Part shown: one piece after another, positions 45,510-55,198 of the stretch
Position numbering within the stretch: the stretch's first letter is position 1
How the letters are laid out: each line of letters begins with the position of its first letter
Source of the DNA: Sphingomonas cannabina
GTDB taxonomy: Bacteria > Pseudomonadota > Alphaproteobacteria > Sphingomonadales > Sphingomonadaceae
Direction of reading: 5' to 3'
DNA length: 64,000 nt
Assembly (NCBI RefSeq): GCF_021391395.1
Contig: NZ_CP090059.1
Coordinates: forward strand, 1,845,001-1,909,000
Translations under genes and position numbers: made by a program
Notes under the pieces: model-generated
Told to the model about the DNA's origin: nothing
Seen by the model: the letters and a program-made list of their open reading frames with translations, nothing else
Database searches by the model: none

Positions 45510-46025
45510 TCAGACGACTACCGGCAGCCGCGGTTCGATCATCCCGGCGCAGTCGGGGACAGGGCCGCGCGCGAGCAGGCGGCGGGGCTCCCATGGGCCG
45601 GGCAGGCGCCAGCGGCCGGTGCGTTCGGCGGAAAAGCCGAAGAAGCGCGCATAATATTCGGGGTCGCCGACCAACATCAGCTTGTCCCAGCCCTCGCCGC
45701 TGCCGGCATCGGCTGCGGTAAGGGCGTGGCGGGTGATGCGCTGGCCGAGCCCGCCGCCCTGGATCGTCGGTTCCACCGCGATCGGGCCGACCATCACCAT
45801 CGCCACGCGCGGGCCGTCGTCGCAGGCCAAAGCCACCGGCCAGCATTGGATGCTGGCAACAAAGGCGTCCGCCTCGTCCAGCATCGCGAAGCTCAGCTCG
45901 GGAATCACCTCCAGTCCCTCGCGCACGCGATAGGCCGTCTTCGCGCGGCGATTGGGCCCGAAGGCGCGGTCGAGCAGCGCTTCGATGGCGTCGGGCGCAA
46001 TGGTCGAGAGCGGGATGATGGTCAT
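45510..46025 (-). CDS. GNAT-family acetyltransferase
   Basis: 171 residues. Start MTIIPLSTIAPDAIEALLDR at 46025. The acetyl-CoA site is VGPIAVEPTIQGGGLGQRIT (V-x-P-x3-Q-x-x-G-x-G), followed by KLMLVGDPEYYARFFGFSAE, the YhbS-like ending. This subgroup includes putative N-acetyltransferases with unknown acceptors. Divergent from folB, 38 nt upstream of the DUF1285 start. Confidence 0.88.
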   Translation of the reverse strand: MTIIPLSTIAPDAIEALLDRAFGPNRRAKTAYRVREGLEVIPELSFAMLDEADAFVASIQCWPVALACDDGPRVAMVMVGPIAVEPTIQGGGLGQRITRHALTAADAGSGEGWDKLMLVGDPEYYARFFGFSAERTGRWRLPGPWEPRRLLARGPVPDCAGMIEPRLPVVV

Positions 46026-46105
46026 GAAGGGCGCGCGCATTAGCGCCATCGGACGGCAGCGCAAGGCTTTCGTGCGCGCGCCGATCTGCTATCGGCGCAT
46101 CACCC

Positions 46106-46477
46106 ATGAACGACAGCCTCACTCTTCAGGTGCACGATCTCGAGGTCCAGGTGCTGACCGGCATCTATTCCGAAGAGACTCACCTGCCGCAGCCGCTCCG
46201 CATCTCGCTCGATGTGGAGATCGATTGTCCGCCCCATTTCGCGCCGGACACGCCGCTGTCGGCGTCGAAAAGCTATATCGACCTGCGCGACGCGACGACG
46301 CGGGCGTTGCCGGAAGGCGTACACTTCAAGCTGATCGAGGGCGTCGCCGACCATATCGTGGAGACCCTGTTCCTGCAGGACAGGCGCGTGCGGCGGGTCG
46401 AGGTGAAAATCATCAAGCTGGCGATCGCCGAGCGCGGCGAATCGATCGGCATCACGCTGGTGAGGCACCGGCGCTGA
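46106..46477 (+). CDS. folB: Dihydroneopterin aldolase family FolB
   Basis: 123-residue FolB, which cleaves dihydroneopterin in folate synthesis. LTLQVHDLEVQVLTGIYSEE (family start), QPLRISLDVEID, SYIDLRDATTRALPEGVHFK and LIEGVADHIVETLF contain the pterin-binding and active-site region. It ends TGATG, overlapping the SDR start by 1 nt, so the two are translationally coupled. Confidence 0.9.
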   Translation: MNDSLTLQVHDLEVQVLTGIYSEETHLPQPLRISLDVEIDCPPHFAPDTPLSASKSYIDLRDATTRALPEGVHFKLIEGVADHIVETLFLQDRRVRRVEVKIIKLAIAERGESIGITLVRHRR

Positions 46478-47217
46478 TGCGCCCGCTCGCGCTCGTCACC
46501 GGAAGCTGCCGGCGGCTGGGCGCGCACATCGCCGCGCGGTTGGCGGATGCGGGATACGACCTCGCGCTCCACGCCGGCCATGATCCCGAGCCCGAGCCAT
46601 GGCTGGAGGAGCGGCTCGCGGGCGTCGATCACCACATCTTCGCCGCCGACCTTACCGATTCGCGCGCTGTCGAGGCGCTGCCGGAGGAAGTAGCGCGCCA
46701 TTTCCGACGTCCGGCCGACCTGCTCGTCAATAGCGCCTCGCGTTTCGAGGCGGTGGGGGAGGGGAGCGGCGGCTACGATGATCTCCTCGACCACCTGCGC
46801 GTCAATCTCGCCGCTCCCTATGCTCTCGCGCACGGGGTGGCCAGGCTCGGCGGGCGGGTCGTGGTCAACATCCTCGACCAGCGAATCGCCCAACCTCCCG
46901 TCGACCAACTCACCTATACATTGTCCAAGCAGGCGCTGGCTGAAGCGACTCGCACGCTGGCGGCGGCGTTGGCCCCGCGCGTCCGGGTCAACGGCGTCGC
47001 ACCGGGGCTGACCATTCCGACTCCGGAATATGATGCAGCCCAGCTCGACCGGCTCGCCGCGATGATGCCGCTCGCCCATCTGCCCGCGCCCGAAGCGGTG
47101 GCAGACGCCGTCGCTTGGCTGGCGACCGCGGATTCAGTGACCGGCCAGGTGATCTTCGTCGATGCCGGCGCCCACCTCAGGAGCTGGGGGCGCGACTTTG
47201 TCCACCTCGGCCGCTGA
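46477..47217 (+). CDS. SDR oxidoreductase, pteridine-reductase/FolM-like
   Basis: 246-residue short-chain dehydrogenase. The nucleotide motif TGSCRRLG (8-15) is the TGxxxRxG form of pteridine reductases rather than TGxxxGxG, pointing to NADPH. The catalytic positions are D134 (NILDQRIAQ), Y147 and K151 (YTLSK): Asp replaces the usual Ser, as in PTR1/FolM. Coupled to folB by a 1-nt overlap, so a role in reducing dihydropterin or dihydrofolate is likely. No DHFR gene is in the window. Convergent with the 47221 gene (3-nt gap). Confidence 0.88.
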   Translation: MRPLALVTGSCRRLGAHIAARLADAGYDLALHAGHDPEPEPWLEERLAGVDHHIFAADLTDSRAVEALPEEVARHFRRPADLLVNSASRFEAVGEGSGGYDDLLDHLRVNLAAPYALAHGVARLGGRVVVNILDQRIAQPPVDQLTYTLSKQALAEATRTLAAALAPRVRVNGVAPGLTIPTPEYDAAQLDRLAAMMPLAHLPAPEAVADAVAWLATADSVTGQVIFVDAGAHLRSWGRDFVHLGR

Positions 47218-47220
47218 CAG

Positions 47221-48060
47221 TCAGCGGCCGCAGGGCCCCAGCGCCTTCAGCACGAAGTCATAATCCTCACGCGCCGCCGCCGCGTCGGCTTCCTCCATCG
47301 AGGCCAGCGCCCGGTCGGGCAGCGTCGGCGGCAGGCCGCAGGCGAGTCGATACCATAGTAGCGTGTCCTTGGCGGGCGGGCCCGCGGCTTCGTCGACGAT
47401 CTCCGACAGTGCCACGGCCCAGCGCGGCTGCTCACCGGGCCGGCGCAGCACGTTGAGCGACACCGGCCGTCCGTTGGGCGTGAGCAGGAAGATCTGCGTC
47501 TCGCCCTCGCCGGGCAGCGTGCCGGGAACATGGAAGGCATTGCCGACGCCGGTGATCACCGGCGGCGCATCCGGAGCGACAAGGTCCTTCACGATACGGC
47601 GGACGAGCGCGTCGAGCGCAGGAGTCCACGGCTGCTGGGCGTCCGGATCGGTCAGCTGGATCTCGCCGGGCCGATTCGGGACCGGCCGGGCGAACAGCAG
47701 CACACGCAGCTTCTTGAGCTTGGGCGGCTTGCCGCGCGAATCGGTCGGAACGTCGGCCAGGTAGGAAATGCGCGTCGGTATCGCCGACGGGGCGCGAATC
47801 AGGGACTGGACATCGGCTTGTACATAATATCTGATCCGTCCTGCTTCGGTATTGGCCGCGGCGGCGTCCTTCAACCGGATCGCGTCGCGAACGACCGCAT
47901 CGATCACGATCGGCGAGGCCGTCAGGCGGTCGGCGATGGCGGCATAGGACGGCGCAGCTTGCCCCGTTTCTGCCACGATCTGTGCGGTTTGCGCCGGATA
48001 TGGGGCAAATGTGGCGAAGAGGGCGAGGGCCGCGGGAATCGCGGAAGACAGGCACTTCAT
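47221..48060 (-). CDS. Hypothetical exported protein
   Basis: 279 residues, no named family recognised. The start at 48060 gives signal peptide MKCLSSAIPAALALFATFAP, cut near AQT; a longer in-frame reading to 48255 covers non-coding sequence. The body has VIDAVVRDAIRLKDAAAANT, PTRISYLADVPTDSRGKPPK, then LRVLLFARPVPNRPGEIQLT. Two late Cys (RLACGLPP, LGPCGR) may pair. It looks like a soluble periplasmic protein conserved in sphingomonads, but that is a memory-based impression. The 224 nt between it and tonB hold no gene. Confidence 0.7.
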   Translation of the reverse strand: MKCLSSAIPAALALFATFAPYPAQTAQIVAETGQAAPSYAAIADRLTASPIVIDAVVRDAIRLKDAAAANTEAGRIRYYVQADVQSLIRAPSAIPTRISYLADVPTDSRGKPPKLKKLRVLLFARPVPNRPGEIQLTDPDAQQPWTPALDALVRRIVKDLVAPDAPPVITGVGNAFHVPGTLPGEGETQIFLLTPNGRPVSLNVLRRPGEQPRWAVALSEIVDEAAGPPAKDTLLWYRLACGLPPTLPDRALASMEEADAAAAREDYDFVLKALGPCGR

Positions 48061-48284
48061 GGCATTACGGGTTACGCGAAGGTGCAGCTTTGATACAGAA
48101 ATAATTCTGTCGCGAGGCGCTGGTAAGTTTATTGCGCTCGACAAAGCGTTTGCGTCATCCCGAGGCCCACGATAGAGACTCGGCCGCTGCCGCAGGGATA
48201 CAACAGTCAAGGCAGAAGGTGGGCAACGACATAAGGACCATGTCGGGTTCACCATTGTCAGTCATGAGGGAGTTTCGTTGCTGA

Positions 48285-48959
48285 ATGGCTTACGCTGACC
48301 GGAATATGAGCGGCAGCCGTGTGGTAGCGCTGATCATCGTCGCGCTGATTCACGTTGCGCTCGGATATGCCTTCGTGACGGGCCTCGCCTACCAGTACAT
48401 CAAGAAGGCTCAGGAGAATCTGAAGACCTTCGAGGTAGAGGAACCGCCACCCCCGCCCGAAGAGGTGCCGCCGCCGCCGCCGCCGCCGGATCAGCCGATG
48501 CAGCCGCCGCCGGTCGTGACGCCGCCGCCGATCGTGCAGACCAACACGCCGCCGCCGGTGACGATCACCGCGGTGACGACGCCGCCGCCGACCTATACGC
48601 CGGCGCCGATCGCTGCACCACCGGCACCGCCCGCACCGCCGCCGCCGCCGCCGCCGAAGCTCGCCGCCAAGGCGACGCCGAGGGGCAATCCCGGCTCGTG
48701 GTTCTCGAACGACGATTATCCTGCGGGTGCGCGTCGTGCGGGTGCCGAGGGGCGCGTCACGGTTTCACTGACCATCGGTACCGATGGCAAGGTCACCGAC
48801 TGCCGTGTGACTTCGTCGAGCGGCAATTCCGAGCTCGACGCCACCACCTGCAGTCTCGCCAAGCGGCGCGGCCGCTACAAGCCGGCGCAGGACGATGCGG
48901 GCAACCCGATCGTCTCGACCGCCACTATCCCGGGCGTGCGCTGGCAGCTCGAGGAATAA
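48285..48959 (+). CDS. tonB: TonB energy-transducing protein
   Basis: 224-residue TonB. N-terminal anchor VVALIIVALIHVALGYAFVT with the H that couples to ExbB/ExbD, then the rigid periplasmic Pro-rich spacer (about residues 50-130, mostly PPPPP blocks). The C-terminal domain has DDYPAGARRAGAEGRVTVSL, GTDGKVTDCRVTSSSGNSEL and YKPAQDDAGNP. It hands proton-motive energy to TonB receptors such as those at 3149 and 55199. Followed by exbB (79 nt) and two exbD genes. Confidence 0.94.
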   Translation: MAYADRNMSGSRVVALIIVALIHVALGYAFVTGLAYQYIKKAQENLKTFEVEEPPPPPEEVPPPPPPPDQPMQPPPVVTPPPIVQTNTPPPVTITAVTTPPPTYTPAPIAAPPAPPAPPPPPPPKLAAKATPRGNPGSWFSNDDYPAGARRAGAEGRVTVSLTIGTDGKVTDCRVTSSSGNSELDATTCSLAKRRGRYKPAQDDAGNPIVSTATIPGVRWQLEE

Positions 48960-49038
48960 CTAACCATCGGCGTCGCCGGGCCCCGCCCGGGACGCCGAGC
49001 TTTTGTTGAAATCAAATCGTCAGAGGAAAGACCGACCA

Positions 49039-49842
49039 ATGCTGACCACCATCCTCGCCGCAGGTGCGGCCCCGGCTCACGGCGGCGAAAACCCGTACGG
49101 CCTGATCCCCGCGCTCCAGCAGGGCGGCATCATTGCGCAGACCGTCTTCGGCATCCTGGTGCTGATGTCGATCGTCAGTTTCTACATCATGTTCACCAAG
49201 CTGTTCGAGCAGCAGAAGATCATCAACCAGGCGAAGCGCATCCGCCAGAGCTTCTGGTCGAGCAACTCGCTGCGCGAGGGCGCAGCCAAGCTTGAGAAGA
49301 ACTCGGCCTATCGCCAGATCGTCGACGACGGCCTCGCGGCGCAGGAGCAGCACGGCCGCCTGACCGATCCGGTCGAGGCGCATGACTGGCTGCACGGTTC
49401 GCTCGCCCGCTCGGAAGCGGCGATCAACTCGAAGCTCGGCACCGGCCTCGCGTTCCTCGCGACGGTGGGTGCGACCGCGCCGTTCATCGGTCTGTTCGGT
49501 ACCGTCATCGGCATCTACCGCGCGCTGATCAAGATCGGCGCGATGGGCCAGGCGTCGATCGACGCGGTTGCCGGTCCGGTCGGTGAGGCGCTGATCATGA
49601 CCGCGCTCGGTCTCGCGGTCGCCGTGCCGGCGGTGCTTGCCTACAACTGGCTGCAGCGCCGCAACAAGAGCATCTCGGAGGACCTGTCGGCCTTCTCGAA
49701 CGACGTGCTCGGCTTCCTCGCCTCGAACGGTGCGGTGCGTCCGACCACGGCGGCGGCGAAGGCGGCTCCGGCCAAGGCTGCTGCTCCGGCGAAGCCGGCG
49801 GCGACCACCGGCACGACGACGGCCGGCCAGACCCGCGCGTAA
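49039..49842 (+). CDS. exbB: ExbB/MotA/TolQ proton channel protein
   Basis: 267-residue ExbB. Three membrane helices: TVFGILVLMSIVSFYIMFTK, then LAFLATVGATAPFIGLFGTV (conserved T and GxxG) and GEALIMTALGLAVAVPAVLA. With ExbD it forms the proton channel that drives TonB. A C-terminal Ala/Lys/Pro tail (about residues 240-267) is longer than in E. coli. The start at 49039 (MLTTILAAGAAPAHGG) follows aggaaaga. Confidence 0.93.
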   Translation: MLTTILAAGAAPAHGGENPYGLIPALQQGGIIAQTVFGILVLMSIVSFYIMFTKLFEQQKIINQAKRIRQSFWSSNSLREGAAKLEKNSAYRQIVDDGLAAQEQHGRLTDPVEAHDWLHGSLARSEAAINSKLGTGLAFLATVGATAPFIGLFGTVIGIYRALIKIGAMGQASIDAVAGPVGEALIMTALGLAVAVPAVLAYNWLQRRNKSISEDLSAFSNDVLGFLASNGAVRPTTAAAKAAPAKAAAPAKPAATTGTTTAGQTRA

Positions 49843-49936
49843 GGGACTATCGGGGCCGCGGTTCGCCGCGGCCCCATCGATTGACCGGCGCCGATCAACG
49901 CGTCGGATGTGAATTTGAGGATAGGATTAGCTCGCT

Positions 49937-50416
49937 ATGGCGATGAGCGTAGGGGGTAGCAGCGACGAAACCCCGATGTCGGACATCAACACCACGCCGC
50001 TCGTCGACGTGATGCTGGTGCTTCTGATCATCTTCCTGATCGCGGTTCCGGTCGTGATCCAGACGGTCAAGTTGGAGCTGCCCAAGGTACCTTTCGAACC
50101 CACCCAAACTAAGCCCGAGAACGTCGCGCTCTCGGTCAAGGGCGGCCCGGATGGGTGCGAGGTCTTTTGGAACATGACCAAGGTCAACCACGAGGAGCTG
50201 CTTGAGCGCGGCGTCGCCAAGCTCAAGGGCGTGGTCGACAAGCTCGGTGCGAACCTGAAGCCGGACGACATCCCCGAGGTGCACATCCGCGGTGACGTCA
50301 ACACGCCGTATCGCTGCATCGGCGGCACGGTCTACACGATGCAGATGGCGGGCTTCGCCAAGGTCGGCTTCATCTCCGAGCCGCCGGCCGGCTCGGTCAA
50401 GACGCTCGACCGCTGA
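49937..50416 (+). CDS. exbD: ExbD-family protein, copy 1
   Basis: 159-residue ExbD. One helix with the proton-path Asp: INTTPLVDVMLVLLIIFLIA (D24). The periplasmic domain is longer than usual and carries two Cys (GGPDGCEVFW, TPYRCIGGTV) that could form a disulfide. Second of two ExbD types together with 50447; both lie directly behind exbB, suggesting a mixed ExbD pair. Confidence 0.92.
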   Translation: MAMSVGGSSDETPMSDINTTPLVDVMLVLLIIFLIAVPVVIQTVKLELPKVPFEPTQTKPENVALSVKGGPDGCEVFWNMTKVNHEELLERGVAKLKGVVDKLGANLKPDDIPEVHIRGDVNTPYRCIGGTVYTMQMAGFAKVGFISEPPAGSVKTLDR

Positions 50417-50446
50417 CGCGACGGCACGGCCAAGGAGTAGTTTGAA

Positions 50447-50872
50447 ATGGCAATGAGTGGTGGCCGCGACGACGGCGAGCCGATGATGGAGATGAACACG
50501 ACGCCGTTGATCGACGTCATGCTCGTGCTCCTCATCATGTTCATCATCACCATCCCGGTGCAGACGCACGCGGTGAAGGTCGACCTGCCGCAGAACTCGA
50601 ACGCGCCCAAGCCGCCGATCGAGCCGGACAAGAACAAGGTGTCGATCGACGTGACCGGCAACGTGTTCTGGAACGGTACGCCGATCGACGAGGTGACGCT
50701 GGCACAGTATCTCGAGCGCACCACGGCGATGAGCCCGGAGCCCGAGCTGCATTTCCAGCCCGATGCCCAGGCGCGGTACGAGAAGGTTGATCAGGTGTTG
50801 GCGATCATCAAGCGCGCCAACGTCACCAAGCTCGGCTTCGTCGGCAACGAGCAGTATCGCGGCGACTTCTGA
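50447..50872 (+). CDS. exbD2: ExbD-family protein, copy 2
   Basis: 141-residue ExbD with MEMNTTPLIDVMLVLLIMFI (Asp at 23). The periplasmic domain has no Cys and is shorter than that of copy 1. 30 nt after copy 1, and followed by a strong terminator, so tonB-exbB-exbD1-exbD2 is one unit. Confidence 0.92.
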   Translation: MAMSGGRDDGEPMMEMNTTPLIDVMLVLLIMFIITIPVQTHAVKVDLPQNSNAPKPPIEPDKNKVSIDVTGNVFWNGTPIDEVTLAQYLERTTAMSPEPELHFQPDAQARYEKVDQVLAIIKRANVTKLGFVGNEQYRGDF

Positions 50873-50921
50873 CGATCGCGGCCCGCTTCGCGCGGGCAGC
50901 TGGGACAGATGATGGTCTCAT

Positions 50922-50950
50922 AAAGGGCGGCTTCGGCCGCCCTTTTCTTT
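50922..50950 (+). terminator. Rho-independent terminator of tonB-exb operon
   Basis: aaagggcggc-ttcg-gccgcccttttcttt: a 7-bp GC stem closed by a UUCG-type loop, A-run before and T-run after. A second hairpin (gcccgc-ttcgc-gcgggc, 50881-50897) precedes it. Confidence 0.9.
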
Positions 50951-51030
50951 TGACGTCACAGCTCCTTCATCGTATTGAAACATGAGTGTCATAAAACTGA
51001 CACCTAATCGTAACGATGAGAGGAGCCTTC

Positions 51031-51399
51031 ATGATGAACAAGGTTGTTGCAACCATCCTTGTCGCGTCGCTGGCGGCCGCGGCTCAGGCGGCGCCGGCGC
51101 AGACCCGCACCGATCCTTTGGCCGCGCAGGCAATTGAGCGCGGCGACTATGCCAAAGCCGAGCGCCGGCTGATCGCCGAGCGCCGCATCTTCCCCAACCG
51201 ACCCGAGATTCTGCTCAACCTCGCCGCGGTCTACGCACAGACCGACCGCGCGAATGAGGCGCGCGCGCTCTACCAGCAGGTGCTGGCCAACGAGGACGTG
51301 CTGATGGACCTTTCTGCTGAGCGGACTGCCAGCGCCCATGCGATCGCCGAAACCGGCCTGCGTCAACTGGACGTCCGGACGCACATCGCAAGGAACTGA
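51031..51399 (+). CDS. Small exported TPR-like protein
   Basis: 122 residues. The start at 51031 has ggag 5 nt upstream; the ATG at 51016 is possible but weaker. Signal peptide MMNKVVATILVASLAAAAQA. The mature part has a TPR-like helical unit: AQAIERGDYAKAERRLIAER, then NRPEILLNLAAVYAQTDRAN and EARALYQQVLANEDV. Such proteins serve as periplasmic interaction modules. Placed after the tonB-exb terminator and before a strong hairpin, so likely monocistronic. Confidence 0.8.
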   Translation: MMNKVVATILVASLAAAAQAAPAQTRTDPLAAQAIERGDYAKAERRLIAERRIFPNRPEILLNLAAVYAQTDRANEARALYQQVLANEDVLMDLSAERTASAHAIAETGLRQLDVRTHIARN

Positions 51400-51445
51400 G
51401 ATCGCCGGCCACGCAGGCAAGAGATTGCCGGCATCGGCTCAATCG

Positions 51446-51473
51446 TGACGCCCGCGCTGGAAAGCGCGGGCGT
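51446..51473 (+). terminator. Perfect 12-bp hairpin
   Basis: gacgcccgcgct-ggaa-agcgcgggcgtc, 47 nt after the TPR-like gene stop. No strong T-run follows (tgcattcc). Likely terminator or transcript end stabiliser. The remaining 170 nt up to the MarR gene contain no gene. Confidence 0.6.
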
Positions 51474-51619
51474 CTGCATTCCTCTCCTGGTGTGGACTGA
51501 AACCTCGGCGTTCCCCTCGAAGCGAGTTTCTGACGCGCTGTCGGAACTGGAGGAATTGAGGGGCCATCTGCAGGGCGACGCCTGAGAAGGACCCTCGACG
51601 CATTTCTGCTATTGGGAGA

Positions 51620-51639
51620 ATATACAAGCGCTTTTATAT
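51620..51639 (+). promoter_or_regulatory. Near-perfect 20-bp palindrome, candidate MarR operator
   Basis: atatacaagc-gcttttatat, 9 of 10 positions paired, centred on aagcgctt and ending 7 nt before the MarR ATG. The at-rich arms stand out in GC-rich DNA. Its place suggests autorepression of the MarR-S41 operon. Confidence 0.5.
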
Positions 51640-51646
51640 CCTTACC

Positions 51647-52126
51647 ATGTCGAGCCGGGCCGCCACCCTCGGAACCCTGCTGCGTCGCCTGATTGAGGAG
51701 CTCGACGGCGCCGTGGAGCAATCCTACGTCGATGCCGGCCTGGATTATCGGCCGCGCTACACGCCCATCGTCCGCGCGCTGATCCGGCACGGGCCGGCGA
51801 CGATTCGGGCTTTGTCCGAGCACGCCTGTGTCACCCATTCGGCGGCCGGGCAGACGGTGAATCAGATGGCGGAGCGCGGACTGGTCACGCTGAGAGCCGG
51901 CGACGACGCGCGCGAACGTATCGTCGCGCTCACCCCGCTTGCCGAACGCATCGTTCCGCAGCTCGATCAGATCTGGACTACGACGGAGGCGGCGGCGCGG
52001 ACGCTGGACCAGGAATTGGGCCTTTCACTCCCGGACGTCCTGGCAAGAGCGCTCGACCTGCTGGAACGAAGGCCATTCGCCGAACGGCTCAAGGCCGCGG
52101 CCGTCGAACCTGTTTCCCATGATTGA
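51647..52126 (+). CDS. MarR-family regulator
   Basis: 159-residue MarR-type winged helix. GPATIRALSEHACVTHSAAG is the recognition region, QTVNQMAERGLVTLRAGDDA with RER is the wing, and TPLAERIVPQLDQIW starts the dimer helix. Distinct from the efflux MarR at 30321. The S41 protease gene follows 14 nt after its stop and is the likely target. A palindrome sits just before the start. Confidence 0.88.
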   Translation: MSSRAATLGTLLRRLIEELDGAVEQSYVDAGLDYRPRYTPIVRALIRHGPATIRALSEHACVTHSAAGQTVNQMAERGLVTLRAGDDARERIVALTPLAERIVPQLDQIWTTTEAAARTLDQELGLSLPDVLARALDLLERRPFAERLKAAAVEPVSHD

Positions 52127-52140
52127 AAGGCAACGCCCGC

Positions 52141-53490
<1,350 letters not shown>

Positions 53491-53496
53491 CCCCGT

Positions 53497-54051
53497 CTAC
53501 AGCCGCGGCAGCGTCACTCCGCGCTGGCCCATATATTTGCCGGCGCGGTCGGCATAGCTGGTCTCGCAGGGCTGGTCGCCCTTGAGGAACAGGAACTGGC
53601 AGGCGCCTTCGTTGGCATAGATCTTGGCCGGGAGCGGTGTGGTGTTCGAGAATTCGAGCGTGACATGCCCTTCCCATTCGGGCTCGAGCGGGGTCACGTT
53701 CACGATGATGCCGCAGCGGGCATAGGTCGACTTGCCGAGGCAGATCACCAGCACGTCGCGCGGCACCCGGAAATATTCGACGGTGCGGGCGAGGGCGAAG
53801 CTGTTGGGCGGGATGATGCAGACGTCGGTCTGGCGGTCGACGAAGCTGTTGGCGGCGAAATCCTTGGGATCGACCGTCGCCGAATCGACGTTGGTGAAGA
53901 TCTTGAACTCGTCCGCCACGCGCGCGTCATAGCCGTAGGAGGAGAGGCCGTAGCTGATGCAGCCTTCGCGCCGCTGCGCCTCCACGAACGGCTCGATCAT
54001 GCCGTGATTGAGGGCCTGCTCGCGAATCCAGCGGTCGGATAGGATGGACAT
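53497..54051 (-). CDS. dcd: dCTP deaminase
   Basis: 184-residue Dcd, which converts dCTP to dUTP, a main source of d[23 protein letters not shown], then [20 protein letters not shown] (family signature), [20 protein letters not shown] and [13 protein letters not shown] hold the trimer active site. Complete and normal length. Cdd, on the same strand 62 nt upstream, also deaminates cytidine compounds, so this is a pyrimidine corner. Confidence 0.97.
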   Translation of the reverse strand: MSILSDRWIREQALNHGMIEPFVEAQRREGCISYGLSSYGYDARVADEFKIFTNVDSATVDPKDFAANSFVDRQTDVCIIPPNSFALARTVEYFRVPRDVLVICLGKSTYARCGIIVNVTPLEPEWEGHVTLEFSNTTPLPAKIYANEGACQFLFLKGDQPCETSYADRAGKYMGQRGVTLPRL

Positions 54052-54113
54052 CCGGCACGTCTAGGCGAACAGTCGAAGGGCGGGCAAGAAGAGCGCGGTG
54101 ATTGTCCGGCGCG

Positions 54114-54554
54114 TCAGACGAAACCCAGGTCCTTGGGCCCGAAGGCGAGGGGCAGAAGCTCCGAAAGCCGGTAGGTGGCGATGCCGTCGCCTTCCGCGCC
54201 CGCGCAGAAGACGGGGATGTCGCGCCCGCTCAGCTGAGCCGCTTCGTTGATGACCTGACGGCAGCGGCCGCAGGGGCTGACCGGCGAGGAGTCGGCATGA
54301 CCGATGCGGCCTCCGATCACGCCGATCGCGACCACGTCGCGCAGCCTGCCGAGGCTGTTCACCGTCGCCAGCGCCACCGTCTCGGCACAGAGCGACAGGC
54401 CGTAGCTCGCATTCTCGAAATTGGCACCCGTCACCACCGATCCGTCGGTGAGCAGCACCGCTGCGCCCACGGCGAAGCGGGAATAGGGTGCGTGGGCGTT
54501 CCGCGCTGCCTCGCGGGCGGCGGCGATCAGGGCGGGGGCGTCGATTGTCGTCAT
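54114..54554 (-). CDS. cdd: Cytidine deaminase
   Basis: 146-residue homotetrameric-type cytidine deaminase for pyrimidine salvage. Zinc site C56-A-E58 (YGLSLCAETVA) with C95 and C98 (VSPCGRCRQ); substrate pocket FAVGAAVLLTDG and GANFENASYG. Its ATG overlaps the UPF0262 stop by 1 nt (TGATG), so it is coupled to it. Confidence 0.95.
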   Translation of the reverse strand: MTTIDAPALIAAAREAARNAHAPYSRFAVGAAVLLTDGSVVTGANFENASYGLSLCAETVALATVNSLGRLRDVVAIGVIGGRIGHADSSPVSPCGRCRQVINEAAQLSGRDIPVFCAGAEGDGIATYRLSELLPLAFGPKDLGFV

Positions 54555-55036
54555 CAGCCGCGGATATGGAGCACGCAGATCAGCGTGAACAGCCGTCTTG
54601 CGGTGTCGAAATCGACCTCGATCTTGCCCTCCAGCCGCTCCATCAGCAGTTCGGCGGCCTGGTTGTGGATGCCGCGCCGAGCCATGTCGATCGTCTCGAT
54701 CTGCGCCGGGCTCGCGTTGCGGATCGCGTCGTAATAGCTGTCGCAGATCGCGAAATAGTCCTTGATCGGCCGGCGGAAGCGGCCGAGCGCGAGCACCAGC
54801 GTCTCCAGATGGCTGCCGTCCTCGCGATGGATCGCGATCGCGAGCCGGCCCTCCTCGACGCTGAGCTTGATGCGGTAGGGCCCGGCATAGTCGTCGGGGT
54901 GCTTGCGCTGGGGCGCGAAATGATTCTCCTCGAGCAGGTCGAAGATCGCGATCCGCCGCTCCTGCTCGACGTCGGCCGAGCGCCAGAGGATGGTGCGCTC
55001 GTCTAGCTCGACGCCGATGATGCGGGGGTCCGCCAT
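54554..55036 (-). CDS. UPF0262 family protein
   Basis: 160-residue alphaproteobacterial protein of UPF0262. ADPRIIGVELDERTILWRSA, EQERRIAIFDLLEENHFAPQ, PYRIKLSVEEGRLAIAIHRE and IKDYFAICDSYYDAIRNASP are family blocks. Function unknown. Its stop overlaps cdd. Divergent from the TonB receptor at 55199. Confidence 0.92.
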   Translation of the reverse strand: MADPRIIGVELDERTILWRSADVEQERRIAIFDLLEENHFAPQRKHPDDYAGPYRIKLSVEEGRLAIAIHREDGSHLETLVLALGRFRRPIKDYFAICDSYYDAIRNASPAQIETIDMARRGIHNQAAELLMERLEGKIEVDFDTARRLFTLICVLHIRG

Positions 55037-55198
55037 GCTGGCGGATTAGGAGGGTTGGGACCCCGATAGCAATATTTCCGGCATGAGCCGCGGTTCGTGG
55101 CCGGACGTTGCCGACATGACGATAAGGTGACGCCACGGTAACCAAACCGTCGCTGCACTGCCGCAAACTCGTAACCTGCCGCGCCTAGCCGCCCAGCC

